From contig NC_060886.1 of assembly GCF_014805685.1 (NCBI RefSeq), positions 14,448,608 through 14,512,607 of the forward strand: a DNA stretch of 64,000 nt, written 5' to 3'. The notes beneath the pieces were generated by a model. The model was given only the letters and a program-made list of their open reading frames with translations, was not told the origin of the DNA and did not search any database. This DNA is from Silurus meridionalis (taxonomy: Eukaryota; Chordata; Actinopteri; Siluriformes; Siluridae). Below, piece by piece: positions 12,067 to 23,946 of the stretch (within the stretch, counting starts at the first letter, position 1; each line of letters starts with the position of its first letter). A program made the translations under genes and the position numbers.

Positions 12067-12712
12067 CAGTGGTCCCCCGGTTATCGAACGGCTCGGCTAT
12101 CGAACATTCCGGTTAGCGAACGGTTTTCTGAACGAAATTTCGGTCCGGTGAACGAACAAAGTTCCAGTTATCGAACGCCCAACACAGCGCGAGGGGAAGA
12201 AACTGCTTCCGCTTCAACCATTGCTGAGTAAGCATCTATCACAGCTTCTGTTTGTGAACAATATTAGTGATATTTAGCGGTATGTACAGTAATCATTTTG
12301 TTTCTTACTCTTGTAAAGTTGTTAATTTATACTTTTACTGAGCCAACACAAAATACCCGCAGAGATCGGGATAATCCGGCAAAAGGCAGTCCATAAATAA
12401 TATCCACGGTGCTTTACAGAGGAAGCCCGATTGCGATGAGCTCAATGTGGGCGGGGCACGCATGAGCAAGGAACAGGGCATTCCCTGAAGCACCATGACA
12501 GCCACGGTAGGGGGCGTGGCAGGGGGATTCCTGACTATTAATACGGCTAAAAACAGGAAAAAATTGTTAATTATTGGGTATTGGTGTAGTTTGGGAACGG
12601 ATTAATTGGTTTTCCATTATTTCTTATGGGATAATTAGGTCCGGTTTTCGAACATATCGGATTTCGAACAGTTTTAAGAGACGAATTAAGTTCGATAACC
12701 GGGGGACCACTG
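12067..12712. mobile_element. Tigger/pogo-type non-autonomous element
   Basis: A 646-bp element whose ends CAGTGGTCCCCCGGTTATCG and CGATAACCGGGGGACCACTG are perfect inverted repeats, flanked by TA on both sides (12065-12066, 12713-12714). The CAGTGGTCCCC terminus is typical of Tigger-like members of Tc1/mariner. Sub-terminal GAACG/CGAAC motifs repeat. There is no transposase frame. The interior is more GC-rich than its surroundings. Confidence 0.8.
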
Positions 12713-12871
12713 TACATATAAATACTTGGGACAATAAATAAAAAACAAATGTAATTTTTTTTTGCCACTTTACTTAAAATGGCAGTTGTTAAATGTTAAA
12801 GCTAACTTTTTTTTTCTCACACCATTCCTACAGAAAAAAAATTCCCAGGAGATTACTGCAAGAGCTTCTTT

Positions 12872-13315
12872 TTAAAAGATTGCACTCTTGCTGAGCAGTT
12901 GATGCCAAGCCCTAAAAAGACTGTATTCTGTATTGCCACAAAGGTGTATTTCAACTCTTTTTGGTGGGTAGTCAGGGCATATATCATGGCTGTTCAGGGC
13001 ATATAAAAGGTTTAAGAGGAACAGAAATGCCCTTTGTAGGTCATTGCTTTTCTCAACAAAGTCATTTTCTTCAAGGACAATGGTGAAGCCATTAACGTCT
13101 GGTGGTGAAGATTTCGCAACTCCGTCATCTTCTATTGCAGTATATATATATATATATTTAACATAATTTAAATATCTTAAAATGGTGGGAGACCTTTCAA
13201 TGCTGTAGTCTATCTTGTCATCATGATGTCTGGGGAAAGTGCTTTCAAGAAGTGAACCAGCAGAACTGAAATACAACCGATATCTACTGAAATCTGGACT
13301 TGAAATAAATAGCAC
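12872..13315 (-). CDS. Unrecognised open frame, 147 codons, probably a repeat-derived remnant
   Basis: The longest non-repeat open frame in the left third. The residues LQRAFLFLLNLLYALNS followed by YPPKRVE distantly recall the C-terminal end of proteins seen in multicopy fish genes, but I cannot name a family. A (TA)8 tract at about 13140-13158 lies inside the frame and encodes an artificial YIYIY stretch, which argues against a functional protein. I see no promoter or splice context. Confidence 0.2.
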   Translation of the reverse strand: MLFISSPDFSRYRLYFSSAGSLLESTFPRHHDDKIDYSIERSPTILRYLNYVKYIYIYTAIEDDGVAKSSPPDVNGFTIVLEENDFVEKSNDLQRAFLFLLNLLYALNSHDICPDYPPKRVEIHLCGNTEYSLFRAWHQLLSKSAIF

Positions 13316-13384
13316 AATAAGTAAGCCTCAAATTATCCTAACGCCTCAAATTATCATTTAGTTAAAGCAAGCTGAAGAGCAGGC

Positions 13385-13545
13385 ATAATTAATTAGGTGT
13401 AAGTAACATACCTGTCAATCAAGCTCATGAAGAAGAGCCTGCATACTATCCCTGACTCCACCCCTGACCTTCTGATCAGTAACCCAGCACCTTAAACACT
13501 AAGCTGCCACTCCTCCATCTCATAAATTCTCTCATCTGAGTCCTC
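13385..13545 (-). mobile_element. tRNA-derived SINE head, single dispersed copy
   Basis: On the minus strand this reads GGCAGCTTAGTGTTTAAGG (A-box region), TGCTGGGTTACTGATCAG, then AAGGTCAGGGGTGGAGTC (decayed B-box region). The order and wording match the SINE head widespread in fish. They also match the head of the 3.9-10.5 kb units (TAGCTCAGTGGGTAAGGTG, TTGGTTTACCGATCA). It is degenerate and truncated. Confidence 0.6.
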
Positions 13546-13559
13546 TCATCTGAGTCGTT

Positions 13560-14830
13560 CATTCTATCACGTGACTCCCATAGACACTACACAATGCAAT
13601 AGATCAGCTTTTTTTAGTCAGAATCTTGACATTATTGTTACGGTAATTATAGGAGTCACATGACAAAATAACTAATGACACAGACTGGAAGATATGATAG
13701 GTGAGCTACTTATTCTGTTTGTAGAGCCCTGTTAAATTAGGGTCTAATAATTATTTGGTTTTTATTTTCTTTTACACTACAGAGTTCAAACTTGTTCATT
13801 TAAAAAAATATATATATATAACTAAGGAAAAAAACTGTTATAAAAATTGTTGTTTAAAGAATAAGGTGTTTTCTGACTGACCTCTGAGGTCAGAGGTGAG
13901 AGGGGAGGGAGGAAGTGAAGTGTGAGAGAGAAGGACGACACGAGGAGTCCGGGAAAAAAAAAAAAGGGGTGCGCTAATCGTTCGGTGCAGGTGTAAAGTC
14001 TGACTACTGGGTTGTGGACTATATACAGGAACACTGAACAGAGAAAAGACTGTTTAGAAACAATGTGGATGAACTCTATGTAGAGAGTGTGAGTTTAAGA
14101 GTGACGGGACTCAGGTGCACGCGTTAATGTGAAGAACAAACCTGACGCAGTTATCATAATCACAGGACTACGTTAGTTTCACGTGAGTCGTACATTTTGC
14201 AAAGTCATAAAGTTTGACTGTACAAACGTTGTGGAACGATTTGCAACGCGAATGGTCCTGCAGTGAGTGAACAACGGAGACGGTGAAGGCCGCGCGATTT
14301 TTCCGGAGAGACCGAGGACACGTGGTGGCCTATGCTGCATCTCTGCCATGTTCAAATCATCGGATGTATGATTCGCACAGTGCGTGTTCGTGGATAAACA
14401 CAAGGGAAAACTGAATCGAGTGAACGGATAATCCAAGTGTGTGTTTCGTGTACAAGTTTCACTGTTCCATTGGATTTCGTGAGTACTAACCACTGCACAC
14501 ACTTTCACATGAGCTCCAACGTAGCGCCAACCAGAGACTTAAATCCCAGCTGGGTACTATTTCTTTTGTGGGGTTTTCTTTTCTTTTGTCTTCTTTAAAT
14601 TTGTTTGTGTTAATAAATGTTTGTCCATACAATATATTCTCAAGTTATTTCTGAATGAAGAGAATGTCTAAAAGAAACACTGAAGTCTGAAGCCCGAGGT
14701 TAATAACAGTATTTTGGGATTACTTTGGTAGCAAACAAATTACACCAAGTAAATTTAGATGTGCCTCTCACGTGTAAAATTACCCTAGACATAATTTGAG
14801 CCAGTGAATCAGTGAGAGGGCTACATGTTT
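13560..14830. other. Unclassified block, locally GC-richer
   Basis: Positions 13860-14520 are GC-richer than the surroundings and end in TTAATAAATGTTTG, a possible polyadenylation signal, at about 14610. It might be a solo LTR or another unrecognised element, but I found no paired termini or target duplication. An imperfect inverted pair around ATCACGTGACTCCCATA (13566) and TATAGGAGTCACATGAC (13648) precedes it. Confidence 0.3.
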
Positions 14831-16260
14831 ATCATAATTTGTCCTTACATAGCTGCTTACATAGCTGCATTGTCATATTTTCATTATTGGAACTATAGTC
14901 ATGTTTGTGTATTTAGATGTCTTGGGGGACCTGCTTATTGAAAATGTAACATTTTATATTACTTTTTAATGAAAGGAATAAAATGAACTAAAAAAGATTT
15001 GTTGACATTTTGATGAACAAGTTTTAAAAAAAACAACTGATCTGATCTTCCCATCGCTACTGGGTACTTTGGAGAAGAATTCCACCTGGCTTTTTTATGT
15101 CTAAGTTCTGGCTTCTATTTCTTCTTATGTCTCTCCTTCTTTTTAAACTTTTTTTTTCACACATTGCATATATTACGTCAGTATTTTCATATCAAGAATG
15201 TTTTTACTCTGTATCCATCTATACCACCCTTTTTCTATACCTGACTCATGTTTTAAGAATGAGTGCATCACAACAGAATCTCTCATGTTCAGTGGGATAA
15301 ACTATCACATTGGACACAGCCTGTGAAATTTTGACTAAAATCTCATTTTTCATGTCCCTTGTCCCTTGTACTTTTTACTGCCCTTTTGCAGACTGGAATG
15401 GGAAAAGGTGACGGCCACTGAGAACTCTGGCTGATACACCATGATGCTATCTCCATAGAAATACTTGGAGAATCAGATTAACTGGACATAGAGGAAGTGT
15501 CATGAAATGACAGACAAAATCTTATCCCTCAAGTTAACGGCAGGTACCGCAGAGGTCTTTCAATGATGCTTGTTCTGTAAGCAACTCTGAAATATCAGTG
15601 AAAATGCGGTGTTCATTCTTAAATTTCTGTCATCTTATTGGAGATTAAAACCCTTATTCAGCTCAAGTTGTCACTGCAGAATTTTAAACATGTAAGTGTC
15701 TTAGATATTCTGACATTTATAATGTTTGCTGGAAATATAATGACGTAGCATTGTTCACAAACTAAAATAAAACCTAGTAATAAAACAAAATAGTAGAAAT
15801 TGTCATAGTATAAAATTGGATTGCACTGTTTTACTGTTTGCACAAAACTACATAGCTGAGTAAAATTCTATTTTGTGTGGAATCAAATGGGTTTCGAATA
15901 CAAAAGGACAAAGCTAATTGAAATGAGCTCATCATATCATAAAATATTTTGGTTATTAATATTTGTGTAAGTAGAGGAAAAATGACCAGTTCAGGCAATC
16001 TATTGTTGTTTTGTAAACAAGCAATCCAGCTAGCTAACTAAATAGGTATGGGACATGGACCATGTTCAGTAGTTAGCTGTTGCATGAAATGTAAAATATT
16101 TTTACAATTTTGTCGTATTGCTCTAGTCATCGTAAGATCGAAAAAACACAAGTCGAACCATTGTATCTCGAGGATTATCTGTATTATTGAATCAGGTGAA
16201 AAGTTTTCCAATAAAGCTAGTTTAAGTAAGTGCGGTAATACATACAATGTAGGATGTTCA
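14831..16260. other. AT-rich intergenic DNA, nothing recognised
   Basis: Short frames only. I see no repeat termini and no protein similarity. Confidence 0.5.
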
Positions 16261-16264
16261 ATGA

Positions 16265-16965
16265 TGTATGATATTTTCTGGTGAAGACCCAAGTTCTGAT
16301 TTTAGTTCCCCATTCGGGAACTTCGAGCTGCGTCGTCGCGTAAACCAGGAAGCTACAAAATGTCTGAGCAATGGTAGTGACATTAGCTTCTTTCTGTTCA
16401 GGTAAGCGCTTTGTGTGTGAATCTGTGCAGTCATGAGCTTACATGCAAGCAGAATTCCGATATGTTGCCTCTCAGGAAGCACAGACGGCTGCAGGGTGCT
16501 GCTCCAGCCGTTCGGGTACAGGAGGCCAGTCTGTTAGCCCTGCCACAAGATGTGCTTCAGGGCGCAGCCTCCCTCCAGCGGGTGTCTCCCTCCACTTCCA
16601 CCATGAAGGTCGCTGCGGATAGGGAAGACCCGCCGCCTCTCAGGAGGCTTCAATGGCTGCAGGACAATGCTCCAGCCGCTTTGAAAGGGTCAGAGGCCAG
16701 CCTTAAGAGGCTGGTTCCCTTAAGAAACTTCATGGCAGCTTGGGGAAGCTGCCAGACGTGTCTTGGTGGGGCCTTGCACATAGAGAGGGGCTACTCGACT
16801 CAGTTCGGGTCCTCTCCTCCCCAGTTCAATAGGTTGTGTCCCGTCATGGTGGAACGTTGCCTATTAGCCGGATTTCACACATGGTTCAGAGCGTGGCATT
16901 CCCAAAGCGTTGCGACGCAGCGTCTCATTCCCTCGGGGAACTAGGGTTACATACGTAACCTAAAG
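16265..16965 (+). mobile_element. DIRS-type retrotransposon fragment with part of the reverse transcriptase region
   Basis: The fragment starts with a terminus containing TTCGGGAACTTCGAGCTGCG and the internal motif ACCAGGAAGCTACAAAA. It ends with GCGACGCAGCGTCTCATTCC and GGGTTACATACGTAACC. In between, a 177-codon frame (16411-16944) contains LPQDVLQGAASLQ and ERGYSTQFGSSPPQF. The second motif resembles the start of the DIRS reverse transcriptase region (RGY-x-QF-x-x-x-PP-x-F). Most of gag, RT and the tyrosine recombinase are missing. Confidence 0.65.
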
Positions 16966-18430
16966 ACGTTTTCTTTTACTAGATACAGCTAACTTTTAAT
17001 GTTGATGATTTTTTCACCATATGCCCTGAGACATAGCATAAGCAGCAAGTCGAAAAAGTAGAGAAAGTCAAAAAGTAGCTGTCAATGTGGAGAGCTAGCC
17101 GGTTAGAAGAAAAAAGAAAGAAAGTCATTTTTGATTCATCACACTAATGATGTATGAATAGACAAAAAGCATTTATCATTTCTGGTTACTGTAAGTAATT
17201 TTATTCTAATAGATTTAAAACATTACATTTTTGTACCACTTTTTGTACTGTGGCATTTTCAAATCTTTTATAATTATAGTGGATTGTTGGGCTTTAGAAA
17301 TCACACAACTTATCCTGTCACCTTTTCATTGTTATGATTTAGCAATAAATCAGATGTTCTTTCATGCATCGTCTCCTTTAAAGCTCACATCACCACAATT
17401 ATGCAAAGGGCAACAGAGCTTAGGACATTTGAATTTGTAGTAAAGGTGTATAACTTTTTTTTATGAACCAGAGATAGGTAATTGTCGAATGAACACATTT
17501 TAAAATCATATTAGAATGAAGAAATATCCTCTGCAGTGGGGTTGTTTCAGTTATAGTTTATTCTTCTATTATTAACACTGAGGGTCCACACTTCCGCAAA
17601 TCTGTAACAGCAAAATGCTTCACAACCCTGGCATTGGAAATGTCATTTAACAGGCAGGAATACAATGATTACAGCAGACTTCCAACTGAAATGTCAGAGC
17701 ACGTCATTTGAGTGCCAATATATATTATAATAAAGACTTTGTAGCCATGACCATTAAAAAGGCAGTGACCTCTGTGTGCTCGAAATGTCCCTCATCATAT
17801 TAGCAGTCTTTGTTTTGTAAGATTAGACTGATTGTAGGCATGACTATTGTTTTAATAGCAATAAAAATACAGGTGTTCAACTCAAGCTGTCTCTTTAGCA
17901 TTAAGCAAGGATGTTAAAAGTTCATGACTGCTTCTGACCCGACTGTACCGAAAACGATTGCCTGAATTTTGATAAGTCACTTTAGCAGTATGAAGATGAA
18001 GTGTTGCATCACATAGTCCTGCTGCATTTTACTGATCACACACGGAATTGTAATGAACAACAGGAAGGTGGCTGTAGATGTTGTTGCTCTGCAGCACTCA
18101 AGTGTGCAGGTGGATGGCAGGAAATCCTGTGCCAGTTAAGAAATTACTGTGGAATTGCTGATTTTTTTTTTTTTCCAATTTGATGTTCATCTATTAAATT
18201 AAAAATGTCATCAGGAGGCACCATGAAGCCCAAAAGTGACTTGTCTAGACTCTGTGTGTTAAGATACCATTCACTTCCATTTTGAAGAGTAATGGTAGTG
18301 TAGCAGGTCATTGGCATTATTATGGGTTGAATTATAAAATCTATTGGAAGGTTAATACCTTTTTTAGTATTTATGTTCACACTGCATACATTTACTTGAA
18401 GGTGCTTCCTTTCATGTGCAAAAATCATTT
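16966..18430. other. Intergenic DNA, no gene recognised
   Basis: Unique-looking sequence. A 94-codon minus-strand frame at 18144-18428 resembles no family I know. Confidence 0.45.
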
Positions 18431-18434
18431 AAGA

Positions 18435-18660
18435 TGAACTTCTTACACCACCATGTGCAATCTCCTGCTGGCCAAATCCCTTTTCCACTTCCACGTGATA
18501 CCAGCTGGACCCCTCTGACCTTGGCTAACAGTAAGGATATTCCATGACGTGGGGCAACAAGCCGGTTGGAGTATTTATTACCATTATTACAAGATTATTT
18601 ATTATCTCTGCACAAAGCGGCCCTGTCACAGGATTAATGCTAGAAAGCAAAGCATGCACA
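18435..18660. promoter_or_regulatory. Candidate conserved non-coding element
   Basis: A balanced-composition, non-repetitive stretch around CCACTTCCACGTGATACC, then TATTTATTACCATTATTAC and CACAAAGCGGCCCTGTCAC. It has an E-box-like CACGTG and several ATTA homeodomain-type cores. This texture is typical of vertebrate enhancers in gene deserts. There is no direct evidence of conservation. Confidence 0.25.
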
Positions 18661-19614
18661 ATAAATAATTCAAATCTTAAAAAAAAAAATACTGGTAAAA
18701 CAAAATTATTAAAATACTAGTCAAACATTGTGTCATTGCTAAGAAACATGTACTGTAGGACACCAGATAAATTTAAACTGCAGTGTGCTTCATTGGTAGA
18801 CTTCATGTTTTGAGTAAAAACAAGCATTTAAGCCAGGGCTGACAGATCGGAAATTTGGAATGAATGTTGGACATTTGAATTTTTGAAACACATACCCTTG
18901 TGCTCATAAACATATTTATAGATTATGTGCAGTCTAGGGTTAGTCTTGTCTGTTTGTTTTTATTGCATTGACTTGGTATTGTGTTTTAAATTGATACTGG
19001 CATATTCACTTAGATGTATCTTGGGCTTGCAGTTGCAGTTTGTAAAAGTAATGTATGTGTTGTCTTATCTCTTTGCATGCACAAAGTTTGACAAACACAA
19101 TTCCTTCTTCTAAGACGGAATAAATAAATTAATGTATTACGTTACGCAGTTGACTAAGGTTTGGTTTTGAAAATTATTTGAAGGTCAATTGCTTTTATTG
19201 CAATTGACTTGAACTTTTGCTTATTTTAGCCATATGAAAGATATTTAAATTAAAATGCACGATGTTCAGGTTGTTAGTTGTTATGAACTATATGATGTTA
19301 TGTTCTATACTTGATCTTTAAAATCATTATGACCATAATATCTCTTTAGACAGCAGGAAAAAAAAGTTAAAGAGCATTTTAAACACAACTTAATACAATT
19401 ATCATTATGAATAATTGCTTTTTTCTTTTCTTAAAAAACTTTTTTCTCTTATCTGTCTAAGTTTAATGAGCATTAGAGAAAAGTGTCCCCTACCTCTAAT
19501 GTGTAAGAAAGACAGTATGCTTTGCACCGATGCACTAATTCTTCAAACTAATTACTTTAATACACTCAAAACACAATGTTATTGATTTGAGGATTCAGTT
19601 CAATCAGTAAGTGT
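18661..19614. other. AT-rich intergenic DNA
   Basis: I see no gene or element termini here. Confidence 0.5.
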
Positions 19615-19830
19615 ATTGATCTGGACAAGAATATTTCACCCTAATGCTGTTGCACTGCAGCTTCAGAGGCTGCTTAAGAGCTTTCAGAGAGATGATGCTT
19701 GTGTGCTTGTGTCATGCTGGAGAGCCGGAGTGAGCCACATTTCATTTGCAATTGCAAATGTTGGCACTAATAATCTGTTAAATGCATTATTGTACATGTT
19801 AACATCTGAATGTTTTTTTTAGAGGATCAC
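19615..19830. promoter_or_regulatory. Candidate regulatory block with an 18-bp palindrome
   Basis: Low-AT, repeat-free sequence containing the perfect palindrome CATTTGCAATTGCAAATG at about 19743-19760, in effect two opposed ATTTGCA half-sites similar to POU/C-EBP sites. It lies in the desert 38 kb downstream of the LRP1B stop. Confidence 0.25.
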
Positions 19831-20426
19831 AAATTTACAGTACACCACTATCATTTAGATGACTCACTACTGCAGCCTGCTAACAATTTTCATAGATTTT
19901 TTTGTATTGATATGTTTTGTTAATGCGTAAACACTATCATTTACAGACATTATAGACAATTATGTATTATTATTGTTTAAAAATGAATGCTATATGCAAA
20001 TATATGTTTGTTAATAGTGAAACCAAACTCAACATAGACCATGAAGACAAATTATTCTTGCAAATGTTTAAAAATAATTATATTTTAAATTACGTAAATC
20101 ATCAGGACACCAAACAGAACTTTTGCTATGTTTCCACATGAATCGTTTTAATTACAGGATGTACGCATCATGGCGGATTTTAGTGCTTGATTTGAGACTT
20201 AGCACATCAGTAAAACAAATGTTATGTTATTAAAAAGGATTTTTCGTTGGAGATTATTTATTTTTATCTGAGTAAAGAAAGGACTTGAATAAATGTGTGT
20301 TGCCTCTGATTTATTTATTTAATAAAAATGGTCAAACAGTTAATAAAATTAGTGGCAATAAAATGAATTTGTGTTAACACATTATTAACTTGTTCATTTT
20401 GACAGCCTTAATATATAGTTTTATAA

Positions 20427-20427
<1 letters not shown>
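19831..20427. other. AT-rich intergenic DNA
   Basis: Short unique sequence leading into a (TA)n tract. Nothing is recognisable. Confidence 0.5.

Positions 20428-20489
<62 letters not shown>
20428..20489. repeat. (TA)n microsatellite
   Basis: About 31 TA units ending in ACACAC. Confidence 0.95.
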
Positions 20490-20494
<5 letters not shown>

Positions 20495-20619
20495 TATTTA
20501 TTATAAAATTTATTATAACCTATTTATTATTATTTATTTATTTTTTTATTCTAGTTTTATATAGTTTTTAAAGTGGCTTTTGTACTGTTGGTTTGGCCAT
20601 AGCATATATTGTATAAATA

Positions 20620-21115
20620 CAGTGGTGAGCCTTGCATTTGGTACCTGGGCCTTCAGTGAGGACTTACAGATTATAGATTTGCAATTATAGAAACCATCGA
20701 TACTATACAAAAATGCAATATAACAACGCGTGGTATTACAGAGAGAGAGGCATTTCACATATGGAGGGTGAATACCATTTTACTAAAGCAAGAAACCCAG
20801 TTAAGACAACTCTAACCTTAACACTACCACTGCAACTGTGCTACATCGTCTAGAGCAGTTCAGATTCAATATTTATCTAATAACATGACAAAAACATTAA
20901 AAATGTAAATAAAATACAACCTACTCACCAGAGATGCAGACTCATAATTTGCACCGGTCCTCAGAGGCTGTAATCCACTGGTACCTCTTGTATTTACTGG
21001 TCTGGAAGTGGAGAACAACCCCTTTCCCTGGCTAAGACAAGCTAGCTAGCTTTGTGGTTGGCCAACCTCCTCTCATGATGTCTCACTTTTATGGTAAATG
21101 TATTTTTAAGTATGT
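20620..21115 (-). mobile_element. hAT-like element fragment, copy 1 (uninterrupted)
   Basis: Starts CAGTGGTGAGCCTTGCATTT, continues with GGTACCTGGGCCTTCAGTG and a GAGAGAGAGGCATTTCAC block, and ends near ATTTTTAAGTATGTC. It shares its full length with copy 2 (22293-24262). In copy 2, a LINE sits exactly after ACTAAAGCAAG, whereas here the sequence runs on. Minus-strand coding is inferred from copy 2. Confidence 0.65.
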
Positions 21116-21710
21116 CACGCGTTGTTGTATGTCACCATATTGAACACAAGCAGTACAAAGATGATGATGATCAGGTGATTAGAAATGTCTCTGTTCTTAG
21201 TCATGTTCACATCTCTGACACCCCCTGTCTCATCCACGTTAGCCCCATACTTCTTGTTGTTTTTGCCTTGCTAGCTGTTACCTTTCTTAGGCTACCCTAT
21301 GTCAGTGGTTCATTATAGCCAGGAAATGATACACCAATAGTAGATTGAAAAAGCCGCACAAGGACAAAAAATATGTTGGTGGGCTGAAAACGGCGTCAAT
21401 GAGAAGAAAAATATTGATCATGTCACCAAATAGATTAAAACTAAACTAACGAGCCTGGTAAAAATTGAATGAGTAAAAGTAAAGGTTGTGAAAAAAAAGT
21501 AAAGTACTGATACAAGAAAAAATTATTAAGTACAGTAATGAAGTATTTGTACTTCATTACTTCCCATCTGTGCAGCTGATCCTTTGACAATTTTGAATAA
21601 AAGTCAATTGAGTTGAATATCGACACAATAGTGGGATAAAAAAAAATACAGTGAGCATCAGTTCCACAACTGAAAATTGCCTTGTTGTTGAGAGATATCA
21701 TTGTCCAAAC
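21116..21710. other. Intergenic DNA
   Basis: The 75-codon plus-strand frame at 21091-21318 looks like chance. No element termini were recognised. Confidence 0.4.
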
Positions 21711-21714
21711 TGGT

Positions 21715-22235
21715 TTGAGCTGATCAAATATTCTAATTCAGATTTGTAATTCAGTGGTCAGAATTTGGCACCAACAGCCTAAATCTATGGACCCAACTTG
21801 CCAGACTTGTGGAGTTATTGTAATGGTGAGATAAAGGATTTCTTGAAAAATGTTGGGCTATTAATACCAATCAATCAATCAATCAATTAAATGCCATAAC
21901 TCACCTATTTGAGCACTGGTGCTGAAAATACACTTCCATTAATGGCATGAAAATGTGCTATTTCACAGTAAATGTCATCCCAAACTGGTATAATAAATAT
22001 GCCAATGAGTTTAGTGTTCTTCACTGGGTTTCTCAGCCACTGCATTTGAATCCAAAAGAACACCTTTGGGATGTGGGGAAAGAGGAAATTCACAGCATGA
22101 AAGTTCAATTGAAAAATCTGTGGGAATTGCATGATGCAATCATGTCAATATGGACCACAATCTCAAAATAATATTTTCAGCATCTTGTGGAATCTATGAA
22201 ATAAAGAACTGAGGCTGTTTCAAAAAAGAGAGACT
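21715..22235 (+). pseudogene. Tc1-like transposase remnant
   Basis: The plus strand reads NEFSVLHWVSQPLHLNPKEH, then LWDVGKEEIHSM and HDAIMSIWTTISK, then QHLVESM. This is the C-terminal third of a Tc1 transposase; the DLNPIEHLWD motif carrying the last catalytic acidic residue is altered to HLNPKEHLWD. Stop codons break the frame near 22171 and neither terminus is clear. Confidence 0.75.
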
Positions 22236-22238
22236 CTT

Positions 22239-22244
<6 letters not shown>

Positions 22245-22269
<25 letters not shown>

Positions 22270-22292
22270 TACAATTATATATATATATATAT
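22245..22292. repeat. (CA)n followed by (TA)n microsatellite
   Basis: About 12 CA units, then about 8 TA units, immediately left of the second hAT-like copy. Confidence 0.9.
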
Positions 22293-22487
22293 CGGTGGTG
22301 GGCTGTGCATTTGGTACCTGGGCCTTCAGTGGGGACTTACCCAACTTAATCCACCTCTTAATACCACCACTATCACATTGCAATTATAGAAACCATCAAT
22401 ACTACACAAAAACGCAATATAACAACGCGTGGCATTACAGAGAGAGAGGCATTTCACGTATTGAGGGTGAATACTATTTTACTAAAG
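22293..22487 (-). mobile_element. hAT-like element copy 2, left part
   Basis: Matches copy 1 from GTGGTG through GGTACCTGGGCCTTCAGTG to ACTAAAGCAAG, where the LINE interrupts it. The remainder continues at 23947. Confidence 0.7.
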
Positions 22488-23946
22488 CAAGCTGGATCCT
22501 GGATTTGCAACTGGATCCTGGATTTCCTGACTGGGAGACCTCAGGCAGTCCGGATCGGGAACAGCATCTCCTGCACCACCACACTGAGCACTGGAGCCCC
22601 TCAAGGCTGTGTGCTCAGTCCACTGCTGTTCACTCTGCTGACTCACGACTGTGCACCAACGCACAGCTCGAATCATATCATCAAGTTCGCTGATGACACG
22701 ACCGTGGTGGGTCTAATCAGCAGGAACGATGAGTCAGCATATAGAGAAGAGGTGCAACGGTTAACTGCCTGGTGTGGAGCAAACAACCTGTCTCTGAACG
22801 TGGACAAAACGAAAGAGATGGTTGTGGACTTCAGGAGAGCACAGAGCGACCAATCTCCACTGATTATCGATGGATCCTCTGTGGAGATCATCAAGAGCAC
22901 CAAATTCCTTGGTGTTCATCTGGCGGACAACCTCACCTGGTCACTTAACACTAGCTCCATCACCAAGAAAGCCCAGCAGCGTCTCTACTTCCTGAGAAGG
23001 CTGAGGAAAGCCCACCTCCTCCCCCATCCTGTCCATGTTCTACAGAGGGACCATTGAGAGCATCCTGAGCAGCTGCATCACTGCCTGGTTTGGGAATTGC
23101 ACCGTCTCGGACCACAAGACCCCACAGAGGATAGTGACGACAGCTGAGAAGATCATCGAGTCTCTCTCCCTCTATCATGGACATTTACACCACACGCTGC
23201 ATCCGCAAAGCACACAGCATTGTGGACGATCACACACACCCTCACACACATACTTCACCCTCCTACCATCAGGAAAACGGTTCCAAGCATTCGGCCGTCA
23301 CAACAAGACTGTGTAACAGTTTCTTTCCACAAGCCATCAGGCTTCTCAACACACAGAACTGAACAGAACTCACACACACTCACTTACACACGCACACACA
23401 CACACACTCACTGTGTGTTACTGTTACTGAACTGTACAACCTGGACTAAACACAATCATCACTCATCTCGATCCACTCCACCACCATTTATATATTTATT
23501 ACTATTTATACTCGCACCTTATATTCAGTACAATGTTTACATGCTGTTTTTCCACCTTTATACTACAGTAGAATGTTTACATGTTGTCTTTGCACCTCCT
23601 TGCTGCTGTTTTTTTTGCACTACATTGCTCTGTTCTGTTTATACTTTCTCCTGGGTATAGTTTTTACATTTCTCCTCACACAGTACTGTATATGTAAGTA
23701 TACAGTAGGCTTACTAGTCGGCGCTATACTTGTTTTTTGTCTTTTGTCTTGTCTTGTGTTGTCTGTCTGTACTGTTCTTTTGTTTGCACTGTTTGCACCA
23801 GGCTGCACTCGATGCACTTTATGTTGTTTTGTTGTTTAGTGTAGCACCAGGGTTCCGGAGGAACGTTGTTTCGTTTTTACTGTGTACTGTGTACCACTGT
23901 GTATAGTAAAAATTACAATAAAAGCCACTTGACTTGACTTGACTTG
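22488..23946 (+). mobile_element. 5'-truncated LINE (CR1/L2/jockey-like) with reverse transcriptase C-terminal half
   Basis: Non-LTR retrotransposon. The frame 22461-23057 reads [19 protein letters not shown], then [20 protein letters not shown] with an intact FADD catalytic motif, then [17 protein letters not shown] and [15 protein letters not shown] frameshift near 23020 moves to ESILSSCITAWFGNC and to the family's typical end RLLNTQN (stop about 23360). The 3' UTR ends in a CTTGA repeat (23926-23946), the usual LINE tail. The 5' end is truncated within the reverse transcriptase. The clade is uncertain. Confidence 0.9.

Noticed and set aside
16411..16944. A 177-codon frame as a cellular gene
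   Set aside because: It lies between DIRS-type termini and reads as a DIRS reverse-transcriptase-region remnant.
18144..18428. A 94-codon minus-strand frame
   Set aside because: No recognisable family or splice context, and it ends in a poly-Lys run from a T-tract.
23620..23839. Cys/Leu-rich frames in the LINE 3' UTR
   Set aside because: They lie after the LINE stop codon and have no similarity to anything; chance frames in a T-rich 3' UTR.
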